A DNA stretch of 39,171 nucleotides from JADCCX01 sp051649305 (GTDB lineage Bacteria > Pseudomonadota > Alphaproteobacteria > Rhizobiales > Beijerinckiaceae). The stretch's first letter is position 1. Every line of letters starts with the position of its first letter. The position numbers and the translations under genes were made by a program. The notes under the pieces are model-generated. The model saw nothing but the letters and a program-made list of their open reading frames with translations. It was not told the origin of the DNA and made no database searches. This document shows positions 23,000-31,030 of this stretch, piece by piece. The stretch is from contig JBOFGV010000057.1 in assembly GCA_051649305.1 (NCBI GenBank), forward strand, positions 1 through 39,171, read 5' to 3'.

Positions 23000-24163
23000 A
23001 TGTCCGGCTTCGCTGCCCCAACCCCGCCACTGACATCGCTGTCAGGCAAGCCCGTGCGCGTCATGATTGTTGACGACGCCGTGGTGGTGCGCGGACTGCT
23101 GTCACGATGGATGGCAGAGGCTGGCGGGATTGAGATCGCATCGACGCATCGCACAGGGGCTGAGGCTGTCTCAGCCATAGAACACATCAAGCCAGATGTC
23201 GTGTTGCTTGATATTGAAATGCCGGACATGGACGGCATTACCGCGCTGCCTCTGCTGTTGAAGAAGTGGCCGAGCGCGAATGTGATCATCGCTTCCACGC
23301 TGACAACCCGCAATGCGGACATCTCACTCCAGTGCCTTTCACTGGGAGCCATCGACTATATCGCCAAGCCATCGACAAACCGGGATGTGACTTTCTCCAC
23401 CGACTTTCGGCGTGAGATTATTGACAAGGTCAAGACACTTGGCCGCCTTGGACCTGCACGCTTGCGCCGTCCGGCTACCAAGGATGCTGCTGGCAATGTT
23501 GCGCCTCTTCGGCCATTGCCGGGTGACAGGCCCGCTGCCCCGGCGACACCGGTTCAACTGCGTCCTTTCAACCGTGCTGCTCCGCGCATTCTGACGATCG
23601 GTGCGTCTACAGGCGGGCCAAATGCTTTAACAGAATTGTTGCGCGCCTGCCGTCCCACTCTTCAGAAAATGCCGATTGTCATTGCACAGCACATGCCAAC
23701 CATGTTCACCAGCATGTTTGCGGAACATATTCGCAGACAACTGGCTGTTGATGCCTGCGAAGCCCAGAATGGCGAAATGGTTGACAAGGGCCGCATCTAT
23801 GTGGCGCCGGGTGGTAAGCATGTTCGGCTTGAGCGTGTTCCTGCGGGCATAAAAATTGTTGTGGATGACAGCGCGCCGGTTAATTTCTGCAAACCTTCTG
23901 TTGATGTGGCTATGCTTTCTGTGGCCCACGTTTTTGGGCCCGGCGCGTTAGGTGTCATGCTGACGGGCATGGGGTCAGATGGTTTGCGCGGCGCAACTGA
24001 TATTGTTGAGCGCGGCGGAAATGTTTTGGCTCAGGACGAGGCAAGCTCTGTTGTCTGGGGTATGCCAGGGGCCGTAGCCAAGCGCGGGATATGCGCCGCT
24101 GTTGAGCCTATTGATGGCCTTGCACGCATTATCAACCGCCTTTCGCAGGGAGAGCAGCCATGA
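23000..24163 (+). CDS. cheB: Chemotaxis glutamate methylesterase CheB
   Basis: CheB removes methyl groups from chemoreceptors (and deamidates glutamines) for adaptation. The 387 residues have an N-terminal receiver with Asp25-Asp26 and phospho-acceptor Asp71 in VVLLDIEMPDMDG. A proline-rich linker (about 165-193) leads to the esterase domain with Ser203 in IGASTGGP, His231 in IAQHMP and Asp327 in TGMGSDG. ATG 23000 lacks a clear binding site but lies 26 nt after cheY; a start further in would cut into the receiver. It overlaps cheR by 4 nt. Confidence 0.97.
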   Translation: MSGFAAPTPPLTSLSGKPVRVMIVDDAVVVRGLLSRWMAEAGGIEIASTHRTGAEAVSAIEHIKPDVVLLDIEMPDMDGITALPLLLKKWPSANVIIASTLTTRNADISLQCLSLGAIDYIAKPSTNRDVTFSTDFRREIIDKVKTLGRLGPARLRRPATKDAAGNVAPLRPLPGDRPAAPATPVQLRPFNRAAPRILTIGASTGGPNALTELLRACRPTLQKMPIVIAQHMPTMFTSMFAEHIRRQLAVDACEAQNGEMVDKGRIYVAPGGKHVRLERVPAGIKIVVDDSAPVNFCKPSVDVAMLSVAHVFGPGALGVMLTGMGSDGLRGATDIVERGGNVLAQDEASSVVWGMPGAVAKRGICAAVEPIDGLARIINRLSQGEQP

Positions 24164-25017
24164 CCGAGGCTGATCTCGCCCTGTTCCAGAGCTTTATCCT
24201 GCAGCGTACAGGCATCGTGCTGACACCAGAGAAGCGGTATCTTGTTGAAACCAGACTCGACCCTATTGTGCGCAAGATGCAGCTGCCTTCACTTGGCGCT
24301 CTTGCTGCCAAACTGCGTCTGGGTGATCGTGCTGTTGAAACCGCTGTTATTGATGCGATGACAACGAATGAAACGCTGTTCTTCCGCGACAAGCTCCCGT
24401 TTGATCAGTTTCAGAACATCATCCTGCCCAAGCTGATTGCAGCCAGACGCCAGACAGGGCGTATCCGCATCTGGTGTGCGGCCTGCTCAACCGGTCAGGA
24501 GCCATATTCATTGAGCATGATGCTTGATGAAATGCGGAGCGAGCTCGCCGGTATTCAGGTTGAAATTCTGGCAACAGACATTTCCGAGAAGGTGATTGCT
24601 GCTGCCAAAGAGGGTGTCTACTCGCAGTTTGAAGTGCAGCGCGGCCTGCCCATCCGCATGCTGATGAAGTATTTCAATCAGGTGGAAACGCGCTGGAAGA
24701 TTAACCCGCTGATGGGTGATCGCATTCAGTTCAGGCAACTCAACCTGCTGCAGCCCTTCAAGAATCTGGGCACATTTGACGTTATCTTCTGCCGGAATGT
24801 CCTGATCTATTTTGGCGAGGCTACCAAGAGAGACGTTCTCGATCGCCTCTCGGAATCCTTGAGTCCAGATGGATATTTGTTGCTGGGTGGCGCAGAGACA
24901 GTGCTTGGTCTTGCCAAGGGGCTTTCACCGCACAAGCTTGAGCGCAGCCTTTATGTGCACAAGGATTCAGCCGAAGCGCACAGCGCATCTTTCGTGCGTC
25001 CGCGCCTGATCGCCTGA
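24160..25017 (+). CDS. cheR: Chemotaxis methyltransferase CheR
   Basis: CheR methylates receptor glutamates using SAM, opposing CheB. The 285-residue protein has the N-terminal helical domain with TTNETLFFRD (68-77). The SAM-binding segment IWCAACSTGQEPYS (104-117) follows, then EILATDISEKVI and VIFCRNVLIYF. It closes the cheA-W-Y-B-R operon, which has no cheD, chemoreceptor or cheX/cheZ. The 3' end faces flbD with a 16-bp gap that includes the palindrome GCCTGATCAGGC, without a T-run. Confidence 0.97.
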   Translation: MTEADLALFQSFILQRTGIVLTPEKRYLVETRLDPIVRKMQLPSLGALAAKLRLGDRAVETAVIDAMTTNETLFFRDKLPFDQFQNIILPKLIAARRQTGRIRIWCAACSTGQEPYSLSMMLDEMRSELAGIQVEILATDISEKVIAAAKEGVYSQFEVQRGLPIRMLMKYFNQVETRWKINPLMGDRIQFRQLNLLQPFKNLGTFDVIFCRNVLIYFGEATKRDVLDRLSESLSPDGYLLLGGAETVLGLAKGLSPHKLERSLYVHKDSAEAHSASFVRPRLIA

Positions 25018-25033
25018 TCAGGCCAAGTTGCCT

Positions 25034-26398
25034 TTAAGCAGCGGTTGAAACGCGCGCCTGACCGGGATCAGGCACGATGATACCATCCGCCTCATACTCA
25101 TTGAGCTTGTTGCGCAGTGTCCTGATCGAGATGCCCAGAATGCGTGCCGCATGGGTGCGGTTGCCGAGGCAATGATCCAGCGTATCAAGGATAAGATCCT
25201 GCTCAACGCGTGCCACAGTCTGGCCGACGAGCGAACGTGTGATCGCTTCTGCTGTCATGGCAGCGCGTTCTGCAATGCCAGTGCTTCCGCCAATCATGTC
25301 GCCATCAGGAGAGACCAGAGCATCGGTATCGACCTCTGCGCCGGATGAAAGCAGGACCGCGCGGTGGATGGTGTTTTCCAGTTCACGCACATTGCCGCGC
25401 CAGTGGTTGGCCGTCAGAGCACGTCTTGCATCGGCTGAAAGCACCCGCTGCGGAAGGCCGTTCAACTCAGTGTATTTGACAACAAAATGCTCTGCGAGGG
25501 CCAGAATATCGCCCGGCCGCTCACGCAGGGCTGGTATCTTCAGGTTGACGACATTGAGTCGGTAAAGCAGGTCCTCGCGGAACGTGCCTTGCTTTACAGC
25601 GTCCATCAGGTTGCGGTTGGAGGTGGCGATGATGCGGATATCCACCTTGACCGGTTGTGTGCCGCCGACGCGGTCAATCACCCGCTCCTGAATGGCGCGC
25701 AGCAGTTTGGCCTGCAGACGCACATCCATTTCGGAAATTTCATCCAGCAACAACGTGCCGCCATTGGCTTCCTCGAACTTGCCAATCCGGCGGGCGAGTG
25801 CGCCGGTGAAGGAGCCTTTCTCGTGGCCAAACAATTCTGATTCCAGCAGGTTCTCGGGGATGGCCGCGCAGTTGACCGAGATGAAAGGCTTGTCCTTGCG
25901 CTTGGATTTGTGCTGCACAAGACGGGCCATCACTTCCTTGCCAACGCCGCTTTCGCCTGTGATCAGGATAGAGGCTTCCGAGCCCGCGACCTGTTGCGCC
26001 AGCTTGACCACGCGCTCCATGGCTGGATCGCGGAAAATGAGGTCTGACTTCTCACGGCTGACAGCTTCCAGAATCGCAGCAATGAGCTCCGGGTCAGGCG
26101 GCAGGGGGATGTATTCCTTGGCGCCGGCCTGAATGGCGGCCACGGCTGCTCGCGCATCAGTGCCTGTGCCGCATGCAACAATCGGAGCCACGATACGCTC
26201 GGCGTCCATGCCATCTGCGAGCTTGCGGACATCAAGGCTGACATCCACCATCAGGAGGTCAGCGCCACGTCCGGCGCGCAAATGGTTGAGGGCGGATTCG
26301 ATGCCATCCACCTGTGCCACCTGTGCGCCGCGCTCGCGCGCGATCTTGGCTGCTGTGATCAGCTCGCCCTTCAGTGTTCCTACGATCAGAAGCCGCAT
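25034..26398 (-). CDS. flbD: FlbD-type sigma-54-dependent flagellar transcription activator
   Basis: FlbD activates late flagellar genes through RNA polymerase with sigma-54 and represses early ones in Caulobacter. The 454 residues have a receiver-like domain (1-115), an AAA+ domain and a C-terminal Fis-type helix-turn-helix (NRTHAARILGISIRTLRNKL). In the AAA+ domain Walker A is GESGVGKE (148-155) and Walker B GTLLLDE (214-220). The sigma-54 loop is GSFTGA (195-200), a variant of GAFTGA. The receiver keeps Asp52 but has Gly-Thr where the acidic pair should be, consistent with FlbD activity not depending on classical phosphorylation. ATG 26398 has AAGGA upstream. It is the last gene of the fliF operon, as in Caulobacter. 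Confidence 0.93.
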   Translation of the reverse strand: MRLLIVGTLKGELITAAKIARERGAQVAQVDGIESALNHLRAGRGADLLMVDVSLDVRKLADGMDAERIVAPIVACGTGTDARAAVAAIQAGAKEYIPLPPDPELIAAILEAVSREKSDLIFRDPAMERVVKLAQQVAGSEASILITGESGVGKEVMARLVQHKSKRKDKPFISVNCAAIPENLLESELFGHEKGSFTGALARRIGKFEEANGGTLLLDEISEMDVRLQAKLLRAIQERVIDRVGGTQPVKVDIRIIATSNRNLMDAVKQGTFREDLLYRLNVVNLKIPALRERPGDILALAEHFVVKYTELNGLPQRVLSADARRALTANHWRGNVRELENTIHRAVLLSSGAEVDTDALVSPDGDMIGGSTGIAERAAMTAEAITRSLVGQTVARVEQDLILDTLDHCLGNRTHAARILGISIRTLRNKLNEYEADGIIVPDPGQARVSTAA

Positions 26399-26437
26399 TG
26401 GTCTGGTCCTTGGTTGGCCGGATTATTCCCGGTCTTT

Positions 26438-26779
26438 CTATCGTTCAGTCTTGATGATTTCCGTCATGGTCACGCCCAGCTTTTCATCGACAACGACCAC
26501 TTCGCCGCGCGCCACAAGCCGGTTGTTGACATAGATGTCGATAGCCTCGCCAACCCGGCGATCCAGTTCCAGCAGTTGGCCCGGTGCCAGCTTCAGGAGC
26601 TGGGAGACTTCCATTCTTGTCTTGCCAAGAACAGCGGATACCATGACAGGCACATCAAGCACCTGCTCCAGATCCACCGCAGCTTTCGGACCGCGCGTGA
26701 CCATCTGATCCCCACGGCCCATGCTCATGGAGTTGTTGTCCATCTCGTTGAGATCGGGCAAGTTCAGGTCATTGTCCAT
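26438..26779 (-). CDS. fliN: Flagellar motor switch protein FliN
   Basis: FliN is part of the cytoplasmic C-ring, binding FliM and the export ATPase regulator FliH. The 113-residue protein has an acidic variable N-terminus followed by a SpoA domain: LDVPVMVSAVLGKTRMEV, LLKLAPGQLLELDR, IDIYVNNRLVARGEVVVVD and VTMTEI. ATG 26779 has GGAG upstream. It lies between fliH and flbD with short gaps (27 and 39 nt). Confidence 0.95.
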   Translation of the reverse strand: MDNDLNLPDLNEMDNNSMSMGRGDQMVTRGPKAAVDLEQVLDVPVMVSAVLGKTRMEVSQLLKLAPGQLLELDRRVGEAIDIYVNNRLVARGEVVVVDEKLGVTMTEIIKTER

Positions 26780-26806
26780 AATGCAACTCCGTCTTTGAAC
26801 CTGAGG

Positions 26807-27448
26807 TCATGAACCTAAGGTCATTCCCGCCGCAAGGGCGCGGTCTACGCCTTCGGCTACTGTTCGTTCCACGCGGGCGCGGTCTCTCACGATCCCACCA
26901 TCCGCCCATTCAATCTTGACATCACCGGGCAGATTTTCCGGCTCTCCCAGCACGATCAGGCGACCTTCAAAGCCGCGTTCGCGGGTGATGCCGGATATCT
27001 TTTCTTTTGTGATATCAACCAGCTCCGGCGACACGCGCACGGCGACATGGGATTGGCCACGCAGATCATCAAAGATCTGCCTTGCGACATCTTCGATGAC
27101 TGCAACCGGGCTTGTATCAATCAATTTGCCAGCCAGCTTGCGTGCAAACTCATGGGCAAAGGTTATGGCTTCTGCGGAAGCCGAAGCTTCAATACCATCG
27201 AGCGAATGCCGCAGCACTTCGAGGGCGTGTGAAACCGATTCCATGGCGCGGGCAAGACGCGCGGTTTCCTCTGTATCCGCTGCCAGCTTGCCTTCTGCAT
27301 AGCTTTCGTTTCTCGCCTGTTCCAGCGCCAAAGACATCGTCAATTCATGCTCGGCAACCGTAATTGTCGGCTCTTTCTGTTCCAGCGGGACATAGTTGTC
27401 CTTGGTTGCCGGAAACTCGCGCTCAAAAGTGAAGCGGCTGTGCGACAT
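26807..27448 (-). CDS. fliH: FliH-like flagellar assembly protein (FlbE-like)
   Basis: FliH regulates the FliI export ATPase and tethers it to FliN. The 213-residue protein is divergent but placed between fliG and fliN, the position held by fliH/flbE in alphaproteobacteria. It has a central helical region (LALEQARNESYAEGKLAADT, RLARAMESVSHALEVLRHSL) and a C-terminal domain like FliH/V-ATPase subunit E (EFARKLAGKL, VAVRVSPELVDITKEKI, LGEPENLPGDVKIEWADGGI). GDVKIEWADGGIVRD is characteristic. ATG 27448 overlaps the fliG stop by one base. The function is assigned from context and the C-terminal motif. Confidence 0.85.
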   Translation of the reverse strand: MSHSRFTFEREFPATKDNYVPLEQKEPTITVAEHELTMSLALEQARNESYAEGKLAADTEETARLARAMESVSHALEVLRHSLDGIEASASAEAITFAHEFARKLAGKLIDTSPVAVIEDVARQIFDDLRGQSHVAVRVSPELVDITKEKISGITRERGFEGRLIVLGEPENLPGDVKIEWADGGIVRDRARVERTVAEGVDRALAAGMTLGS

Positions 27449-28515
27449 CAGTACACCAACTCGTCTTCAGCACGGTTCTTGGAGATCATGATGTCTCCCT
27501 TCGCCGCGAGATCCTTGGTGAGAAGCACCATCTTCATCTGGGCATCATCCACCTCTTTCAGGCGAACCGGTCCAAGACCGCCCATTTCGTCTTCTAGGTT
27601 CTTGGCGGCGCGTGTCGACATGTTGCCAAGGAAGAACGTGCGGGCTGCATCGGAAGCGCCCTTCAGCGCCATTGCAAGCGTATCCTTGTCGACACCGCGC
27701 AGCAGGGTCTGCACGCTGGCTGGATCAAGCTTGAGGAGGTCATCGAAGGTGAACATCAACGAGCGGATGCGTGCGGCGCTGTCACGGCTCTTCTCATCAA
27801 GGGTCGAGAGGAAACGGGTTTCTGTCTGGCGATCAAACGAGTTGAAGATTTCCGCCATTTGCTCGTGAGAATCACGGCGGCTCGACATAGACAGGTTTGA
27901 GATGAACTCGCTGCGCAGTGTCTCCTCGATGCGCTCAAGCACATCTTTTGAAACAGCCTGCATCTTCAGCATGCGCTGCACGATATCCATGGCAAAATCA
28001 TCGGGCAGAATGCCCAGAACACGGGCCGCCTGATCTGGCTTGATCTTGGACAGGATGACAGCAACGGTTTGCGGATATTCATTCTTCAGATAATTTGCCA
28101 GAACCGCATCTTGCACGTTGGACAGTTTCTGCCACATGTTGCGACCAGCGGGGCCACGGATTTCACCCATGATGAGCTCTGCGCGATCCTTGGGCAGCAG
28201 CTTGGCGAGCAGGTTTTCCGTACGGTCAAAGTCGCCTGTGACAGCGCCTGAGGCTGACATCTTGGAAACGAATTCGGCAATCAGGTTTTCCACCATGGCG
28301 GAATCGATCGAACCCAACTGGCTCATGGCCAGCGAGATGGTGCGGATTTCATCGTCATCCAGCAATGGCCAGATCTTGGCACCATGCTTTTCGCCAAGCA
28401 CCAGCATGATGATGGCGGCCTTTTCGGCCCCTGTCAGCACGCGCGGCTTGGCCACTCCTGCCATAGACATCGACTGTGAGCGTTCTGATGAAATGGTGTC
28501 TGAAATGCGGGCCAT
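27448..28515 (-). CDS. fliG: Flagellar motor switch protein FliG
   Basis: FliG transmits torque between stator and rotor and sets rotation direction. The 355 residues show the N-terminal FliF-binding region (VLTGAEKAAIIMLVLGE). The middle domain has EYPQ (146-149; usually EHPQ) and VAVILSKIKPDQAARVL, with the hinge after it. The C-terminal torque domain has MFTF (254-257), DDLLKLD and the charged helix AARTFFLGNMSTRAAKNLED. The N-terminal 24 residues are a variable extension. Start 28515 has GAGGGGGC upstream. Gene order fliF-fliG-fliH-fliN-flbD is intact. Confidence 0.96.
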   Translation of the reverse strand: MARISDTISSERSQSMSMAGVAKPRVLTGAEKAAIIMLVLGEKHGAKIWPLLDDDEIRTISLAMSQLGSIDSAMVENLIAEFVSKMSASGAVTGDFDRTENLLAKLLPKDRAELIMGEIRGPAGRNMWQKLSNVQDAVLANYLKNEYPQTVAVILSKIKPDQAARVLGILPDDFAMDIVQRMLKMQAVSKDVLERIEETLRSEFISNLSMSSRRDSHEQMAEIFNSFDRQTETRFLSTLDEKSRDSAARIRSLMFTFDDLLKLDPASVQTLLRGVDKDTLAMALKGASDAARTFFLGNMSTRAAKNLEDEMGGLGPVRLKEVDDAQMKMVLLTKDLAAKGDIMISKNRAEDELVY

Positions 28516-28531
28516 GGTTTACTCTGCCCCC

Positions 28532-30175
28532 TCAGTTCGAGCCGTGGATCCACTGGCGAAGGATCGCCACGGATTCCTGCGGAGCCTTGGAGGCCACCTC
28601 ACCAACCTTTTCAACAGAACGGGCCTGAATCGCACCGCTGATCTGGCTCATCTCGATCATCTGTTCTGTTGCGGTTGGTGGTTCATTTAATACGGGGCCT
28701 GACAGTGCTCCTGCCGCGTCAGCAGGGGCAGTGACTGCAACCATCTGGCCGTTGTTGCCCTTCACCATGACTGTTTTGGTATTCTTTTCAGGAGCAGCTA
28801 TCATCGCCATCATCGGGCGCACCACGAAGAGGAAGACAAAGGCGGAAACAATGGCGAGGATGCCCAATTCCAGCATGCGGAAAGTGTCATCTTTCGAGAA
28901 GTTGAAGAGCTTCTCGAAAGTGGTCAATTCCTTGATTTCATTGACAGGAGGGGCTTCAGCAAAGCGCAGGTTGACCACTTCCAGCGTATCGCCACGGCGT
29001 TGGTCGAAACCCATGGCTGAGCGCACCAGTGTGTTGATGCGGTCAATCTCTTCCTGTGGGCGCGCCTCGTAATTGGTCTGGCCATTGGTGCCGCGCACAT
29101 AGTTTCCATCAACCAGCACGGCCACCGAGAGCTTCTTGATGCGTCCACCTTCCAGCACTTCTGTGCGGACGGTTTTGGATATCTCGTAGTTGACCGTTTC
29201 CTCGTTCTTCTGTGAGGCTTCACGGGCGGTGTTGTTCTGGCCCTGCGCCCCGCTGCCCGGCAGTTCGTTGTTGACGGTGACCTGACCTTCACGTGCATCG
29301 TTGGAAAGATTGTTCTCGTTGCGGGTCTGGGTAGAGCGCACAACGCGGCTTTCAGGATCAAAGCTCTCCTGTGTCTGCTGCACGCGGTTGAAGTCCATTT
29401 CCGCAGCAACCTGCACACGGGTGCGGCCACGGCCCACAACCGAAGCGACGATATCCTCGATCTGGGTGCGCACGCGGCGCTCGTAGCCCAGCTGCTTTTC
29501 GGCAATCGCACCTGTGTGGTCGTTGGTGTCGCCTGCGCCGTCAGCCAGCAGGCGGCCGGCTTCATCGACAATCGACACACGCTCCGGCTTCAGGCCTTCA
29601 ACAGCGGATGCAGTGAGGTGGCGAATGGCGCGCACCTGACCGGGATCAAGCTCACCGCGCACTTTCAGGACTATAGAAGCGCGGGCTTCCTTTTTCTCGC
29701 GTGTGAAAAGCTGCTTTTCTGGCAGGGCGAGATGCACGCGGGCGTTCTGCACGCGGTCCAGCGCGCGGATGGTGCGGGCGAGTTCGCCTTCAAGAGCGCG
29801 GAGCTGGTTGATGTTCTGGACAAAGCTGGTGGCAGACAACGAGTCTGTCTTGTCAAAGATTTCATAGCCGATGCCACCACCCTGTGGAAGGCCTTTGCTG
29901 GCAAGTTCCATACGCAGGCGCAGTGTTTGATCCTTGGCAACGAGAATGGTGCTGCCATCATAGCGCATCTCATACTTGACGCCGCGCTGCTCCAGATCAC
30001 GCATCACAGCAGTGGAATCCTGCATGTTGAGATCGCTGAACAGGGTTGTCATGGTGGGCGCGGTGACGCGCATGATGATGAATGCAAAGAAGCCCATGAG
30101 CGCAAGTGTGACTGCGCCCATTGCCATCAGTTTCTGAGGGCCGAGTCGTTTCAGGAAATCAAAAACGCTGTTCAC
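28532..30175 (-). CDS. fliF: Flagellar MS-ring protein FliF
   Basis: FliF forms the inner-membrane MS ring on which the motor and export apparatus assemble. The 547 residues have a first membrane segment at about 17-37 and YscJ-like ring-building motifs (TLFSDLNMQDSTAVMRDLE, VHLALPEKQLFTREKKEARA). A second membrane segment at about 434-458 and the C-terminal FliG-binding helix ESVAILRQWI follow. The start is GTG at 30175; it gives the family-typical N-terminus (FDFLKRLGPQKLMAMGAVTL) but its binding site (GAAGG) is distant. It leads the operon and its 203-bp upstream region carries CtrA-like half-sites. Confidence 0.96.
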   Translation of the reverse strand: MNSVFDFLKRLGPQKLMAMGAVTLALMGFFAFIIMRVTAPTMTTLFSDLNMQDSTAVMRDLEQRGVKYEMRYDGSTILVAKDQTLRLRMELASKGLPQGGGIGYEIFDKTDSLSATSFVQNINQLRALEGELARTIRALDRVQNARVHLALPEKQLFTREKKEARASIVLKVRGELDPGQVRAIRHLTASAVEGLKPERVSIVDEAGRLLADGAGDTNDHTGAIAEKQLGYERRVRTQIEDIVASVVGRGRTRVQVAAEMDFNRVQQTQESFDPESRVVRSTQTRNENNLSNDAREGQVTVNNELPGSGAQGQNNTAREASQKNEETVNYEISKTVRTEVLEGGRIKKLSVAVLVDGNYVRGTNGQTNYEARPQEEIDRINTLVRSAMGFDQRRGDTLEVVNLRFAEAPPVNEIKELTTFEKLFNFSKDDTFRMLELGILAIVSAFVFLFVVRPMMAMIAAPEKNTKTVMVKGNNGQMVAVTAPADAAGALSGPVLNEPPTATEQMIEMSQISGAIQARSVEKVGEVASKAPQESVAILRQWIHGSN

Positions 30176-30243
30176 TGGAGCAAACGCCCTTCACCAACTG
30201 GAATTCCAACTTGATGATCCGGCAGGCAGGCAGCCGCATCACC

Positions 30244-30265
30244 AGTGACTCGTTGACAAGTCACT
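30244..30265. promoter_or_regulatory. Inverted repeat in the fliF leader
   Basis: AGTGACT (30244-30250) and AGTCACT (30259-30265) are perfectly complementary with an 8-nt spacer. It lies 69-90 bp before the fliF start codon, between the CtrA-like half-sites and the gene, so it is either an operator or a hairpin in the leader RNA. Confidence 0.4.
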
Positions 30266-30288
30266 CGGCAGAAATTGCCGGGTTCATG

Positions 30289-30313
30289 GTTACCAGCTGG
30301 TTAAGTTTGTTAA
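30289..30313 (-). promoter_or_regulatory. CtrA-like half-sites upstream of fliF
   Basis: Read on the fliF strand the sequence is TTAA-N5-TTAA followed by N7 and GTAAC (plus-strand 30310-30313, 30301-30304, 30289-30293). The last two elements form TTAA-N7-GTAAC, one base off the CtrA consensus TTAA-N7-TTAAC. The fliF operon is a direct CtrA target in Caulobacter, which supports the call. The distance to the GTG start is about 114 bp. Confidence 0.5.
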
Positions 30314-30319
30314 GGCTCT

Positions 30320-30353
30320 GCAGAAATTCTGTATTTTTGTGAAGAATTTCTGC
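30320..30353. promoter_or_regulatory. Perfect 10-bp inverted repeat downstream of eda
   Basis: GCAGAAATTC (30320-30329) pairs with GAATTTCTGC (30344-30353) around a 14-nt AT-rich loop, beginning 26 nt after the eda stop on its strand. Without a T-run it could be an eda/prfC terminator of factor-dependent type, or an operator adjoining the CtrA-like sites of fliF. Confidence 0.45.
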
Positions 30354-30378
30354 TTGTGATCAGTTGCATTTGCCTGAA

Positions 30379-31026
30379 TCAGGCCCGTGTCTGCACCTTG
30401 GCGGCTGCCGCTTGTGCATTTGCACAGATGCCATCCCAGTTGCGGGCAGCAATATCCTTGTTGGAGGCAATCCACGAGCCACCAACAGCCACAACATTCG
30501 CCAATGCCAGATAGGACATCATGGTATCCACCGTAATGCCGCCTGTTGGCACGAAGGCGAAGTCTGGCATCGCCTGCCCGACAGCCCCCAGCATGCCGCG
30601 ACCGCCCACCACTTCTGCAGGAAAGAGCTTGAGGAACGACAAGCCTTCGGCGCGGGCCATTTCCATCTCGGTGGGTGTGGCAATGCCTGGCAGATACGCG
30701 ATCTTGTTTTTGATGGCGTAGGCCGCGACCTCTGGCACGAGGCCGGGGGAAACAAGGAAGGAGGCTCCCGCTTCCTGACATTCTGCTGCCTGTCTGGCAT
30801 CACGCACAGTGCCTGCGCCAACCAACATGTTTTTGTGTGCTTTGGCCACAGCGCGGATGGCATCAAGCGCGCCATCAATCCGCAGCGTCATTTCAATCGC
30901 TGGCAGACCGCCTTTGAGCAATGCATCGGCCAGCGCCACACCATCGCTTGCGCCAGACACGGTGACAACCGGCATGACACCGATGGTGCGTAGCAGCGGC
31001 TGGAGAGCTTCAGCGGTCAGTGCCAT
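30379..31026 (-). CDS. eda: 2-dehydro-3-deoxy-6-phosphogluconate aldolase
   Basis: Eda cleaves KDPG to pyruvate and glyceraldehyde 3-phosphate in the Entner-Doudoroff pathway. The 215 residues keep the catalytic residues at the same numbers as the E. coli enzyme: Glu45 and Arg49 in IEMTLR, and Schiff-base Lys133 in FLKLFPAE. GAGTV and PTGGI, the phosphate-binding loops, are also present. ATG 31026 has AAGGAT upstream and lies 4 nt after the prfC stop, so the two are co-transcribed; this is not a pathway neighbourhood, since edd and zwf are not nearby. The related KDPGal aldolases are an alternative, but the residue match favours Eda. Confidence 0.93.
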   Translation of the reverse strand: MALTAEALQPLLRTIGVMPVVTVSGASDGVALADALLKGGLPAIEMTLRIDGALDAIRAVAKAHKNMLVGAGTVRDARQAAECQEAGASFLVSPGLVPEVAAYAIKNKIAYLPGIATPTEMEMARAEGLSFLKLFPAEVVGGRGMLGAVGQAMPDFAFVPTGGITVDTMMSYLALANVVAVGGSWIASNKDIAARNWDGICANAQAAAAKVQTRA

Positions 31027-31030
31027 GGGG

